Positions 1 to 11,386 of a stretch of DNA of 64,000 bases are shown one piece after another. The DNA lies in assembly GCF_016808095.1 (NCBI RefSeq), contig NC_068980.1, positions 16,743,388 to 16,807,387 on the forward strand, read 5' to 3'. Each line of letters begins with the position of its first letter. The stretch's first letter is position 1. This DNA is from Vigna angularis. Lineage: Eukaryota; Streptophyta; Magnoliopsida; Fabales; Fabaceae. The notes beneath the pieces were generated by a model. That model was not told where the DNA came from. It was given only the letters and a program-made list of their open reading frames with translations, and did not search any database. The position numbers and the translations under genes were made by a program.

Positions 1-715
1 TGCAAAGAGTAATTTGAGGGAAGAGTGTAAAACCATTGTTACAAGAAGTGGTAAAGTGTTAGAGGAAAGAAAAATAGAGAGAAAAGAGAGAGAAAATGAG
101 AGTGGGAAAGAAACACTTGAGTGGAAAGATAGGGTTGAGAAAGAAAAAAAGAGAGAAGAGGAAGATGAGAGAAAAAAACAAAAAGAAAAAGAAGAGGTAG
201 ACGAGAGAAAAAAAGAAAGAGAGTTAGGAAAGACACTTCCTTATCCAAAGATTTATTCAAGGAAGGAGAAAGAAAAACAGCTGGAGCGGTTCATGGAGAT
301 GTTTAAAAAATTGGAGATTACCATTCCTTTTTCTGAAGCATTGCAACAGATGGAATCCTATGCAAAATTTTTGAAGGAACTTCTTACAAAGAAAAGAAAA
401 TATATTGAGAAGGAGACCATTGAAGTGCAAGGTAATTGCAGTGCAATCATACAACAATTACCTCCTAAGTTTAAAGATTCAGGGAGCTTCATTATTCCAT
501 GCACCATAGGAGAGTTGGAAGTTGGAAGGGCGTTGATTGATTTGGGAGCTATCATTAATTTAATGCCACTTTCTATGTTCAAAAGAATTGAGGGTTTGGA
601 ACTCAAACCCCCTAGAATGGCTCTTCAATTGGCAGACAGGTCTCTTAAATATTCGTATGGGGTAGTTGAAGATGTGCTGGTAAAGGTTGACAAATTCGTA
701 TTCCCAGTGGGATGA
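1..715 (+). pseudogene. Element H gag C-terminus plus protease fragment
   Basis: The open frame enters from the left edge of the window. It aligns with residues from about 380 onward of the gag-pol of element D (46886-49831). Residues 10-75 are a Lys/Glu-rich charged stretch. An aspartic-protease segment follows, with the motif IDLGA (DSG-type active site, here DLG) at about 545. The frame ends early at 715. Compared with D, about 781 bp is missing right after the protease motif block, which fuses protease directly to reverse transcriptase in another frame. The GRPFM part of the protease and the linker to RT are therefore lost. Family assignment (Athila-type Ty3/gypsy) is firm; this copy cannot be functional. 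Confidence 0.85.
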
Positions 716-3203
716 CAGTAATTTATAATGAGAAGAATGAGCTTATTCCTACTCGGACTTTTACTGGATGGCGAATGTGCATTGATTACAGGAAGTTGAA
801 TAAAGCCACTAGGAAGGATCATTTTCCTCTTCCTTTCATGGACCAGATACTGGAGAGATTGGCAGGTCAGACTTTTTATTGCTTTCTGGATGGATACTCT
901 GGATACAACCAAATTATGGTAGATCCAAAAGATCAAGAGAAGACGACATTCACATGTCCTTTTGGTGTCTTTGCCTACAGAAAGATGCCATTTGGGTTAT
1001 GTAATGCTCCAGCCACATTTTAAAGGTGTATGCAGGCAATTTTTGCAAATCTCATAGAGAAGTGCATTGAAGTCTTCATGGATGATTTTTCAATTTTTGG
1101 AGATTCTTTCCAAAGGTGTTTGGCGAATGTGGATATTGTCCTCAAAAGACGTGTTCAAACGAATCTTATGCTTAACTGGGAGAAATGTCATTTCATGGTA
1201 ACAGAAGGAATTGTGTTGGGGCACAAGATTTCTGCTAAGGGGATTGAGGTGGATAAAGCCAAAGTGGAGGTCATTGAGAAACTTCCTCCACCAACAAATC
1301 TGAAAGGAATCAGAAGCTTCCTAGGCCATGCTGGATTCTATAGAAGATTTATTAAAGATTTCTCAAAAATTGCCAAACCATTGAGTAATCTACTGGTTAA
1401 AGATGCATCTTTTGTGATAGATGAAGAATCTTTGAAAGCCTTTGACATCTTGAAAAGTAAATTGGTGTCGGCTCTAGTGATTGGAGCTCTAGATTGGAAT
1501 CAAAACTTTGAATTAATGTGTGATGCTAGTGATTATGCAATAGGAGTCGTGCTTGGTCAGAGAAAAGAGAAGGTATTTCACACAATTTATTATGCTAGCA
1601 AAGTTTTGAATGATGCCCAGCTGAATTATGCTACTACTGAGAAGGAGTTCCTAGCCATAATTTATGCTTTGGAGAAATTTAGACCTTATCTAATTGGGTC
1701 TAAGGTGATTATCTATACCGATCATGCAGCTATAAAATATTTGTTGACAAAGCCAGATTCTAAGCCACGTCTGATTAGATGGGTACTGCTATTGCAAGAA
1801 TTTGATGTGGAAATCAGTGATAAGAAGGGAAGTGAGAATTTTATTGCTGATCATTTATCTCGATTGGTTAACACTGAGGTTACTGGCAATGAAGCAGAAA
1901 TATGTGAATCTTTTTCAGATGAAACACTCATGTACATTCAAAAGAGGTCGTGGTTTGCTGATATGGCAAATTTTAAAGCTGTAGGAGTAATTCCAGAAGA
2001 TCTTAATTGGCAACAAAGAAAGAAATTTTTGCATGATGCCAAGCATTTTATCTGGGATGATCCTTATTTGTTCAAAATTGGAGCAGATAACCTTTTGAGG
2101 CGGTGTGTGACCAATGAAGAAGTAGAAGGAATTCTCTGGCATTGTCATGACTCACCCTATGAAGGACATTTCAATGGAGAAAGAACAACAGCAAAAGTTC
2201 TCCAATCAGGTTTTTATTGGCCTACTTTATTTAAAGATGCTCATAATCATGCCAAGAATTGTGACACGTGTCAAAGAACTAGGACTATTTCAAGACGCCA
2301 TGAGATGCCATTACAAGGCATTTTAGAGGTTGAAGTCTTTGATTGTTGGGGCATTGATTTTGTAGGACCATTTCCACCATCTTTCAACAATGAATACATA
2401 TTGGTGGCAGTGGACTATGTGAGAAAATGGGTGGAAGCATTGGCGTGTCCCAAAAATGATGCCAGCACTATGATTAAATTTCTAAAGAGGCAGATCTTCT
2501 CACGCTTTGGAACTCCAAGAGTACTTATTAGTGATTGAGGTTCTCATTTTTGTAATTATCAGCTAGCAAAAGTACTCAAACATTATGGTGTGAGACATAA
2601 GGTAGTTGCACCTTATCATCCACAGACCAATGGGCAAGCTAAGGTGTCTAATAGAGAGATGAAGAGAATCTTAGAGAAAATAGTTGCTGCAACAACAAAG
2701 GACTGGTCGCAGAAACTGGATTATGCTCTCGGGGCATACAGGACTACAATGAAGACATCTATGGGTTTATCACCTTATCAACTAGACTATGGGAAAGCAT
2801 GTCATTTGCCAGTGGAGATGGAGCATAAAGCTTTGTGGGCTCTTAAATTTTTGAATTTTGATTCTGCTGAAACTCAAAACAAGCGTAGAAGGTAGATGCT
2901 AGAGCTTGAAGAGATGCGGTTGCATGCATATCATTCATCCAAGAGTTACAAAGAAAAAGTAAAATTCTATCATGACAGGAAATTGATAAAAAGAGTGTTT
3001 AATCCAGGGCAGCAGATGCTATTGTTCAGTTCAAGATTGAAGCTTTTTCCTGGAAAGTTGAAGTCAAAATGGTTAGGACCATTCATAGTGAAAAGTGTGC
3101 GTCCACATGGAGCAATTGAATTGGTTGACCCATCTGCTAGTGATCAACAAAGAAGCTGGGTGGTGAATGGTCAACGTCTCAAGCATTATCTGGGAGGAGA
3201 AGT
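712..3203 (+). pseudogene. Element H pol remnant (RT, RNase H, integrase)
   Basis: Reverse transcriptase (LDGYSG near 890, FMDDFS near 1078), RNase H (CDAS, TEKE, TDHAA, ADHLSR) and integrase (zinc-binding HCHDS...C-x2-C near 2143-2272, then D, D and E of the catalytic triad) are collinear with element D. In-frame stops break the reading: TAA at 1021-1023, TGA at 2536-2538 (GGA in D) and TAG at 2893-2895 (CAG in D). The C-terminus is cut at 3203 by insertion of element A and resumes at 42278, reaching a TGA at 42315-42317 that matches the stop of D. The role would be copying and integrating the element; this copy is dead. Confidence 0.9.
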
Positions 3204-4110
3204 TGATAACAGTTGAAAAACTGTTATTTTTATGCTTAAAATTGATACTAAAAGCAACCTTTAACACTTAGAAACTAGCTTAGAATCATGCTTTTGTTCA
3301 TATTTTTAGAAATAAGAGAGTTTGATAGGTTTATGCTTGATTTCAGTGTTTTATGCAGGTTTTAAGGTGAATTTGATGAAAGACGTGAAGAAGGATAGAG
3401 ATGGAATTAGAAAAGAACTAAAAAAGTGCAAAAGAAGAGAAGTCGCAAGTACCGCTCAGCGCCAGTTTACTGCTGAGCGCCACTCAAGAACACCCGTTGG
3501 CTCCGCTGAGGGGTGAAAGTGCAGCTGAGGGGAGAATTGACTACGCGCTGGTACCGCTGAGCGGCAGTTTACCGCTAAGCGGTGGTATTTTGGGCTTAGG
3601 CCCACTTTTCTGTAATATTGCAAATAGTATATAAGCTTTAGGACTTTCTAGGGTTTGTATCTTTGGCTGGAGAAGAAGCAAACACACACCTTTCCACCCC
3701 TAGGAGGAAGATCTTGGATGCTAAGGCTACCTACTCATGTTTCTAGGGTTTTATCTTTCACTATTTCATTATTTTTCATCTAGTTTCACCATGAATATGG
3801 TGAACTAAACTCTTCTTGTTGTTGGGGAATCAATGTAATCTTGTGAAACTCATATATGGAATTGGTGTTTAAACATCTTATTTGAGATACATGCTTTCTT
3901 TCATCATTAGTTAGGGTTTTTCCTCTTTGCTCAAAGCATGCATTGTTCAACTCATTCGATGTCATGATTATTAATTTTAGTGATATGGACACATGCTGTA
4001 AAATCTAGACCCGGGGAATTTCTCCTAAAAAGTAATATCGCCTAGAAATAGGGATATGAGGGTTGGTTGCCTTTAAGCTTCTGTGCTTCAGAATTAATTA
4101 TTAGGGATGC
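3204..4110 (+). repeat. Element A 5' LTR, first part
   Basis: This part contains the terminal inverted stretch ATAACAGTT-GAAA-AACTGTTAT, the U3 region with CCGCTNAGCGG dyads (about 3462-3585), GGGCTTAGGCCC just before the promoter, a TATA box (3628-3634) and an R/U5 hairpin (3785-3804). It is interrupted at GATGC (4106-4110) by element B and resumes at 18946. It pairs with the 3' LTR at 40297-42272. The two have accumulated substitutions and two deletions, so A is older than B, C and D. Confidence 0.9.
3628..3634 (+). promoter_or_regulatory. LTR TATA box (element A)
   Basis: TATATAA, about 40 bp downstream of the last dyad and just after GGGCTTAGGCCC. The same order occurs in the other LTRs of the window: B at 4515-4521, D at 45637-45643. 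Confidence 0.6.
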
Positions 4111-5393
4111 TGATAACAGTTGAAAACCTGTTATTTTCATGCTTAAATTTGATACTAAAAGCAACCTTTAACACTTAGAAACTAGCTTGAAATCATGCTT
4201 TTGGTCATATTTTAGAAATAAGACAGCTGGACAGGTTTATGCTTGATTTCAGTGTTTTATGCAAGTTTTAAGGTGAATTTGGTGAAAGAAGTGAAGAAGG
4301 ATAGGAATGGAATCAGAAAAGACATTAAAAAGTGCAAAAGGAGAAGCCGCAACCACCGCTCAACGGCAGTTTACCGCTGAGCGGCACTTAGAAACCTACG
4401 TTGGTTCCGCTGAGGGGTGAAAAGGCCGCTGAGGGGAAGAAACGAACTCGCGCACTTACCGCTGAGCGGTACTATTTTGGGCTTGGGCCTAATTTTCTGT
4501 AATTTTACGAATAGTATATAAGCTTTAGGGTTTCCTAGGGTTTGTATCTTTGGCTGGGACGAAGCAAACACTCTCTTTTCCACCCCTTTGAAGGAAGATC
4601 TTGGATGCTGAGGCTACCTCTCTACCTTTCTAGGATTTTATCTTTCATTCTTTCATTATTATTCATCTAGATTCACCATGAATATGGTGAACTAAACCTT
4701 GTATTGTTGTTGGGGGATCAATGTAATCTTGTGAAACTCTCATATATGGAATTTGTGTTTAAACATCTTATTTGAGATACATGCTTTCTTTCATCATTAG
4801 TTAGGGTTTTTCCTCTTTGCTCAAAGCATGCATTGTTTAACTCATTCGATGTCATGATTATTGATTTTGTCGATATGGGAACGTACGGGGAAGTCTAGAT
4901 CCGGGGAATTTCTCCCAATAGTATATTGGTTGCCTTTAAGCTCCTGCACTTCAGAACTAATTACTAGGAATGCTAGGAATTGTATGAACTCGTAATTAAG
5001 GATAGGCCTTCTCGACAAGGTGATTTAGAGAGTGGCATTAACATTGATGAAAAGATTGATGAATTCCTAAAGTATATGAGAGTGGATAAGATGAAATTGA
5101 TAACCCCAACAACATACTCATCCATATAATTCATTTCGTGTTTGTTTTACTCTTTTTGCCATTGATCACATTCATGCATACATGTTTAATTACTGTCTTT
5201 TGCATTTAAACCTACAATCAATCGTTCACAAGTCTTAAATAATCAACAAATCAGATAACTAACTAGGCCGTGAGTCCTTTGGGAAAACGATACTTGGTCT
5301 TACCGAGTTTATTACTTGATACGATTCGGTCACGCTTACCGATTGTTAAACAAGTTTGTGGCGCCGTTTTCGGTGTTCATAAATTTGTCATCA
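4111..5393 (+). repeat. Element B 5' LTR
   Basis: TG...CA ends, five CCGCT-type dyads between about 4350 and 4470, TATATAA at 4515-4521, and an R/U5 hairpin at 4672-4691 (TTCACCAT-GAAT-ATGGTGAA). The 3' end holds a primer-binding-site-like relic at 5358-5373, ahead of the true site that follows the LTR. Confidence 0.92.
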
Positions 5394-5399
5394 AGTTTT

Positions 5400-5417
5400 T
5401 GGCGCCGTTGTCGGGGA
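5400..5417 (+). other. Primer binding site (tRNA-Asp), element B
   Basis: TGGCGCCGTTGTCGGGGA lies 6 bp past the LTR. It complements the 3' end of plant tRNA-Asp, with one T opposite G (wobble). Elements C and D have the exact complement at that position. Confidence 0.85.
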
Positions 5418-5664
5418 CTCGTGGTTTAACTAGTTCATATGTTTGATTATTGATTATCTTTGACTTGAATTTCGAAATTTGAATTTCTAATTTTATTTTC
5501 TGTTTATATTTTTCATTTTTTATTTTATTTTATTTTATTGTTTTTATTTTATTTTATTTTATTTTTTTGTTTTTTGTTTTTTGTTTTTATTTTATCTTCT
5601 TATTTTTGATCTTATTTCTTCTATATCTTTTTGTGCTAACCAATTCTTTTAGGGATTTGTTTTC
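5418..5664 (+). other. Element B AT-rich 5' leader
   Basis: Untranslated leader dominated by TTTTATTTTA repeats (about 5517-5600). It ends in CTTGTGTATGCAG immediately before gag, which resembles a 3' splice site. No gene is present. Confidence 0.6.
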
Positions 5665-6727
5665 TTGTGTATGCAGGAAGCAATCCGAACTAGGAGCAAG
5701 AAAACTGCAGAACCTCTTCTTGAAGGATTAGACGAAAGTAGACGGAGGAGAAGAATCTGTACATCTAGAGAACTCTTTCCTTCTCCGGAAACTCTGTTAC
5801 AACCATCACCACAAAATTCTGACCATAGCATTGAGGAGATGGAGAACAATAATAATAGACGAACTCTTGTTGACTATACTAATGTAGCTGGACCTCAACA
5901 TTTCAACAGCATAGCAAGACCAAGAGTCAATGCGGCTAATATGGAGGTGAAACCAGCACTAATCCAATTGGTTAAGAGTAACCAGTTTAATGGGTTGTCT
6001 CACGAAAGCCCATATGAGCACCTCACTACATTTAACGAGATTTGCAACACTGTAAAGATAAATGGGGTGCCGGACGAAGCGATCAAACTTAGCTTGTTTC
6101 TATTCTCACTAGGAGGCAACGCTAAGATTTGGTTGAACTCTTTTTCAGAAGGAAGCTTTACAGAGTGGGAAGAGGTGGTAACAAAGTTCCTAAACAAATA
6201 CTTTCCACAATCAAAAGTAAATAAAGGAAAGCAAGAAATTACATCTTTCAGGCAAGGTATGGAGGAATCACTAGGACATGCATGGGACAGATATAAAAGC
6301 TTACTGAGTAAAACTCCCACACATGGTTTTGACGAAGGGGAAGTAGTCTTGGCTTTCCTTACAGGTCTTGGTTCCCAAACCAAGATGATGCTTGATGCCA
6401 CAGCTGGAGGAAACATCAAATGGAAAACTCCAGAGGAAGCTACAGAAATCATTGATAATATGGCTACAAGTGATAATGATCTGAATAGTGAAAGAGGAGC
6501 TCCTAGTCAACAAAAAGGAGTTCTACAACTGCAAACCCATGACGCCTTGTTAGCAGAAAATAAGACACTAACTCAACAACTGGAAGCTCTTACGAAAACA
6601 CTTGCACAATTGCCGAAAGAGTTAAAGAGTGTTGCACAGGTTCAATCACAGTTGTGTGAATTGTATGGAGGTGACCATATAAATGGTCAGTGTGCCTTTC
6701 CAGCAGAAGCTTTGGAAGATGTAAACT
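5665..6727 (+). pseudogene. Element B gag, N-terminal part (interrupted by C)
   Basis: The frame starts MCMQEAIRTR. Residues about 100-210 match the retrotransposon gag (capsid) domain, with the motifs SPYEHLTTFNEIC and SLGGNAKIWLNSF. A C-terminal zinc-knuckle-like stretch reads CELYGGDHINGQC; the second Cys of the C-x2-C-x3-H-x4-C pattern seen in element A is Tyr here. The frame is cut at 6727 by element C (TSD AAACT) and continues in phase at 14274. The product would form the virus-like particle that packages element RNA. Confidence 0.85.
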
Positions 6728-8040
6728 TGATGGACAAATTTGTAAGCACCAAAATATGATGTCACAAACTTGTTTTTCAATCGGCAAGTATGACCGAATC
6801 GTTCAAGTAATAAACTTGGTAAGACCAAGTATCGTTCTTCCCAAAGGACTCACGGCCTAGTTTAGTTGTGTGGTTTGTTGATTAGCTAAGACTTACAAAC
6901 GAAATAATTGGATTATATTATGCAAGACGAAAACTAAACATGTATGCATGAATTGATCAATGGCAAAGACAAAAGATAAACACTTTCAATGGATTATATG
7001 AATGAATATGTTGTTGGGGGTCAATTTCATCTCATCCACTCTCATACATTTTAGGAATTCAACATTCAAATCATCATTGTTAATGCCACTCTCTAAAGTA
7101 CCATTCTAGATGGCTTCTCCCTAATCAAATAGTTCATACAATTCCTAGCATTCCTAATGATTAGTTCATGAGTGCAGGAGCTTAACGACAACCAATATAA
7201 TATTGTCAGTATAATATTGGGAGAAATTCCCCGGATCTAGACTTCCCCGTACGTGTCCGTATCGACAAAACCAATAATCATGCAATAGAATGAGTTAAAC
7301 AATGCAAGCATTAAGCAAAGAGGAAAAACCCTAACTAATGATGAAAGAAAGCATAAGTCTTAGATTAAGATGCAAGCATAAATTCCATATATGAGAGCTT
7401 CAAGAGATTACATTGATTCCCCAACAAACATACAAGGTTTAGTTCACCATATTCATGGTGAACCTAGATGAACAATGAAAGAATGAAAGAATAAACCCTA
7501 AAAAGGTGAAGAGGTAGCCTGAGCATCCAAGATCCTCCTTCAAAGGGGTGGAAGAGAGAGTGTTTGCTTCGTTTCTGCCAAAGATACTAATCCTAGGGAC
7601 GTGCAAGCCCTTATATACTAATTTAGAGTTACAAAAGATTACAAAAGCCCAAGCCCAAAAAGTGCCGCTCAGCGGTAAATACCGCTCAGCGGTGGTTGCG
7701 CGTCTTTTTCTTCCCCTCAGCGGCCATTTTGCCCCTCAGCGTGACTCCCGCAACCTCCTGAGTGCCGCTCAGCGGTAAAATGCCGCTGAGCGGTGCCTTC
7801 GACTTCTCTTTTTGCACTCTTTGCTTCCTTTTATAATTCCACTTCTCTCCTTCTTTACTTCTTTCACTAAATTCACCTCAAAACCTGCACAAAAACACTC
7901 AAATCAAGCATAAACCTGTCCAGCTCTCTTATTTCTGAAAATATAGATAAAAGCATTGATTTCAAGCTAGTTTCTAAGTCTAAAGGTTGCTTTTAGTATC
8001 AATTTTAAGCATGAAAATAACAGTTTTTCAACTGTTATCA
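6728..8040 (-). repeat. Element C 3' LTR
   Basis: Reverse-oriented LTR carrying the R/U5 hairpin (7442-7463) and paired dyads (about 7660-7790). It ends in the terminal ATAACAGTT inverted stretch next to the polypurine tract at 8041-8053. Confidence 0.93.
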
Positions 8041-9301
8041 CAACCCCAAACTTAGAACTTTGCTTGTCCTCAAGCAAACAAAATGTAACTCAATCTCCAA
8101 CCAATTCATATGATGGTTCACTCATTCAAAAATTCTCTTTTCAAGATAAGTAACAACTTCACTCAAACTTATGACCAAGAGTTCAATCAAGATGTGCACA
8201 TGCTTTTAGTGATCACAAAGTCATTTAGATTCCAACAAATGCTATTTTTCATGAATGATCAATCAATTAAGCATGGATGTTCATGTGCTTATGGAATATT
8301 TCCTCACTAGATAAAGTGTTTCACTCATCACACAAGTGTATAAGAGGTAAAGTGTTTCACTCATTCACTCCACTATCACAATGTCACATGAATCAACTTT
8401 GCCTTTCATTTTACCACAATCAAAACAATCACAAGCATGCATCATCAAAAGGACTTTTCACTGGCTTATAATGTGGCTGGGCTAACAAGAAAATTGGTTT
8501 TTCTGGATCACAAAATCCTTGAGTTAAGAGAATCATCACAACACAATTTTTCTTATTCATTCCCAACTTTCTTTTGCCTTTGCTTTTGCATTGAGCTTTA
8601 CTTCTTTTTCTTTTGTTTTCTTTTTCTTACTTTTTAGCTCTTAGCTCAATGCTTTTCATATTTTCCCAACAACCCCAAACTTGAACATTTATCAGTACCA
8701 CACAAGATCTTCTACTTAACTCAAGGTAAAGATTTTTCAATCAAGGGTTTTCAGTGTATGTTCAAGGCTAAGGGTTCAAAAGATAAAACACAACATGTTC
8801 TCTTTTAGTGGGCTAACTTTATGAACTTGGCCAATAAAAAAGGTTTCAACAACACGGCCTTGATCATATGATGCAAAACAAGCAATTGATTCAATCATAG
8901 AAAACCTGGGCAAAATCATTCATGCTTTCAAAGTAATAGCATTCAACAATAACAACTCTGGAGCTCAAAACCTCACATATAAGCTCATTCACATTTGACA
9001 TACACCCTGCTTAATTTCACAATCACAATCATGATATCATGCATTTGTTCACAAAGCTTGTGAATCACCTGTATAAGCATTTTATGTGCACATCATCTCA
9101 ACATCAATCAATCAATAAGCATCATCAAGCATTACTTATCAAACAATCACAGTTAATAGCAAACCATCACACAAACCAGGTTTCCAACAGAGTACATCAA
9201 ACCCTAATCTAAAAACAAAAACAAATAAGTTCAGAAAACTTAAACCACAACAGCATAATCATTTGATAGCATTCATCAGTAAATGCTATCTCAGCTCCTC
9301 A
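8041..9301 (-). other. Element C 3' untranslated region
   Basis: No gene. It holds the terminal polypurine tract (8041-8053, AAGTTTGGGGTTG on the minus strand), a second identical tract at 8670-8682, a near-palindrome at 9047-9065 (GTTCACAA type), and a 9-bp-stem hairpin just after the env-like stop codon (9265-9290). Confidence 0.7.
9265..9290 (-). other. Post-env TACTGATG hairpin, element C
   Basis: Minus strand: stem GATAGCATT, loop TACTGATG, stem AATGCTATC, nine perfect pairs. It lies 11 bases past the end of the env-like ORF. Counterparts are at 37618-37643 (A) and 59198-59221 (E). Confidence 0.75.
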
Positions 9302-10537
9302 TCAGTCTGAGCTGTCCTCTGTATCTTCCTCTTCCTCCTCATCTTCATCTTCATCAAATGCATCTTCCTCCTCAGCTTCATCTTCTTCCATATCTCTTGC
9401 TGAAGCTTCAGCTGCTCCAGCTCCTCCTCCATGTACTGGTTCTTCTGGCCAAGCTACGACATTATGGAATTCATCCATAGTCCACCTGTGGGCTGGAGGA
9501 TTATCATACATCCCCACTATCATCTCAGCAGTGGCCACCTGCCCTCTGTGAATGGACTGCAACTGAGCACCTATAAGAGACATATACATGTCCCTCATCT
9601 GGAATGGTTCTGCTTCATGTGTATAAGCAGATGTCTGGCTCTGTGCTGGCCCTCTCTCTCTACGAGCACGGCGTGGTGGAACTGGCTGAGCTACATCCTC
9701 ACCTCCACAGTACTGTCTATAATAAGCCTCATCAATAGCTTTTCTTGGCCTCTCAAATGGTGGAACAGAAGTGTCCACCCCTGCTAGCTTGCAAAGGTGA
9801 GTGATCAAAGAAGGATGTCCTAGTGGTGCTTTGTTGTTTGAGGTGTTAGCACATACACTGATTTCATCAGCTATTACCTGCCCAATATTAACATTCAAGT
9901 TTCTGATAGCACAGTAGATGAATAGTGCCCTGCTGAGAGTAATATCTGACACATGTGAACATGGCTGAATGTTGGCATGAGAAAATGCCATCCAATACTT
10001 TGCAAGAGGAGTCAAATCTGTCCTCCTAATGTTAACCACTGCGCCAGATCTATTCCTTTGGAAGTGTCCTCCAGGTATACACATTACTCTCTCAACATCC
10101 TCAAAGTCAGCACCTTCCTCCATGCTAAGAGCAAACTGACATTGCTCACCAGCCCACACAGTATCCAGGAAGTTGTTGATAGAATAAGGATCAAACCTGA
10201 TAGCATGGCCTCTGACATAGTCCAAATAATTCTCAGCTGGATGATCACCAATCTTCTTTGCATTGGTGTAGAATTCCTTGACCACAGCTATGTTGGCAGG
10301 TGCTGGATAAGTGGCTAGCTTTCCCCAATCATTCCCTAACACTTGCTCTCCAAATTGAGGAGCAAAGTTAGGTATCATTCCAACCTTTCTCTCCATTAGA
10401 AGTCTCCTGTCCTGAACCACCCTAAAGTGCTTCTCATGTTTCCTAGAGAGGAACCTACTAGAGTGGGGTTGCTCTGGTTCCTTTTCTTTCCTCTTAGTTG
10501 CCATGGTTTTCAATCTCTTTCCTGAAGAGGATGCCAT
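9302..10537 (-). CDS. Env-like/third ORF of Athila element C (putative plant transposon protein)
   Basis: An intact frame of 411 codons from ATG 10537, in the sequence context GAATGGCATCC that is shared with element A. The N-terminus is basic (residues 1-35). A conserved globular region follows (about 35-280) with VVKEFYTNA, YVRGHAIRFDP and FERPRKAIDEAYYRQYCG, which resembles the domain called putative plant transposon protein in Athila-group third ORFs. The C-terminus is very acidic (last ~40 residues, Glu/Asp). I see no signal peptide or transmembrane segment, so an envelope role is doubtful and the function is unknown. It is the only unbroken copy of this ORF here. A intron-like stretch ends 2 bases before the ATG. 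Confidence 0.85.
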   Translation of the reverse strand: MASSSGKRLKTMATKRKEKEPEQPHSSRFLSRKHEKHFRVVQDRRLLMERKVGMIPNFAPQFGEQVLGNDWGKLATYPAPANIAVVKEFYTNAKKIGDHPAENYLDYVRGHAIRFDPYSINNFLDTVWAGEQCQFALSMEEGADFEDVERVMCIPGGHFQRNRSGAVVNIRRTDLTPLAKYWMAFSHANIQPCSHVSDITLSRALFIYCAIRNLNVNIGQVIADEISVCANTSNNKAPLGHPSLITHLCKLAGVDTSVPPFERPRKAIDEAYYRQYCGGEDVAQPVPPRRARRERGPAQSQTSAYTHEAEPFQMRDMYMSLIGAQLQSIHRGQVATAEMIVGMYDNPPAHRWTMDEFHNVVAWPEEPVHGGGAGAAEASARDMEEDEAEEEDAFDEDEDEEEEEDTEDSSD

Positions 10538-10539
10538 TC

Positions 10540-10947
10540 CTGCATTCAAAACACAAACCAAAACCACAGAACATGATGTTAATCATTAGTAAAACACAGA
10601 ACATAACTCCTTTCGAAGCTAAACCACCGCTGAGGGTCAGAATTTCCCCTCAGCGCCACCAGTACCACGCAACAGACCAGAAAAATCAAATCTGGCAGAG
10701 TGCCGCTCAGCGGTAAATGCCGCTCAGCGGTGACTCTGCAGATTTTTGAAAATCTTGTTTTGAAGCTTTCCTAACTCCACCCAAATGCAATTTTCATATT
10801 TCCAGTTCATAATCATGCAGTTTAATCGGTTCAAACATCAAATATATCATCAAATCATGCATAGAAATCAAAACCCTTAAATATTCATGCTTTGACAATC
10901 ACATTCAAATTCAAGAACCTAGAATGAACCAAATGCATTTTACTTAC
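10540..10947 (-). other. Predicted 5' UTR intron of env-like gene, element C
   Basis: 408 bp on the minus strand. The donor is CACCCAA|GTAAGT and the acceptor TTTTGAATGCAG|G. The same boundaries occur in A (22952-23367) and E (57536-57962). The intron contains a dyad pair at 10703-10713 and 10720-10730. Confidence 0.6.
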
Positions 10948-11156
10948 TTGGGTGGAGATGCTAGATGATATGAGAATGCTTCCAAACTAGAATGCTCTCT
11001 TCCAACCCCAAACTTTGATGGCACACTAGTGAAAAAGTGAGTGAAAGAGAGATTTTCTAAAGAGGGAAGAGTGAAAAGATGTGGAAAACCTAAGAGAATG
11101 TGTGTGGAAGTGTTTGTGCAGAGAGAAGCCAGAAAATAAACCCTAAAACACAGCTT

Positions 11157-11251
11157 GGGGTATAAAAATACCCTAATGGGCTCAGGTCCCGCTAAGGGGA
11201 ACTTAAGCCCATCAGCGATAGTACCGCTCAGCGGTAATTGCCGCTCAGCGG
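11157..11251 (-). promoter_or_regulatory. Predicted internal promoter of env-like gene, element C
   Basis: Minus strand, in order: two CCGCTCAGCGG dyads (11241-11251 and 11224-11234, 17 bp apart), GATGGGCTTAAG, then an inverted repeat around TTTTTATACCCC (TATA-like, 11157-11168). The order and spacing resemble the LTR promoter: dyads, GGGCTT motif, TATA. Confidence 0.5.
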
Positions 11252-11386
11252 CACTTTCGTGAAGTGCTCCTCTCCTTCTTTTCTTGACCTACGTGCCTTC
11301 CCTACATGTCCCTCATAGGTTTCCTGCAATTCAATGTTAAAAATGCTTATGCAAAAACTAAAAATAAACAAACAAACAATCAACTG

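Noticed and set aside
7548..7778. Recurring 70-76 aa ORF reading PLSGK.../PQR across LTRs (also 4371, 13776, 17918, 45500, 53577)
   Set aside because: It reads through the CCGCT dyads and R region of LTRs. Its recurrence reflects LTR copying, and it lies on either strand with no conserved start context.
9302..10537. True retroviral envelope protein
   Set aside because: No signal peptide, transmembrane helix or glycoprotein-like Cys pattern is visible; the protein is hydrophilic with basic and acidic ends. I use env-like only for position.
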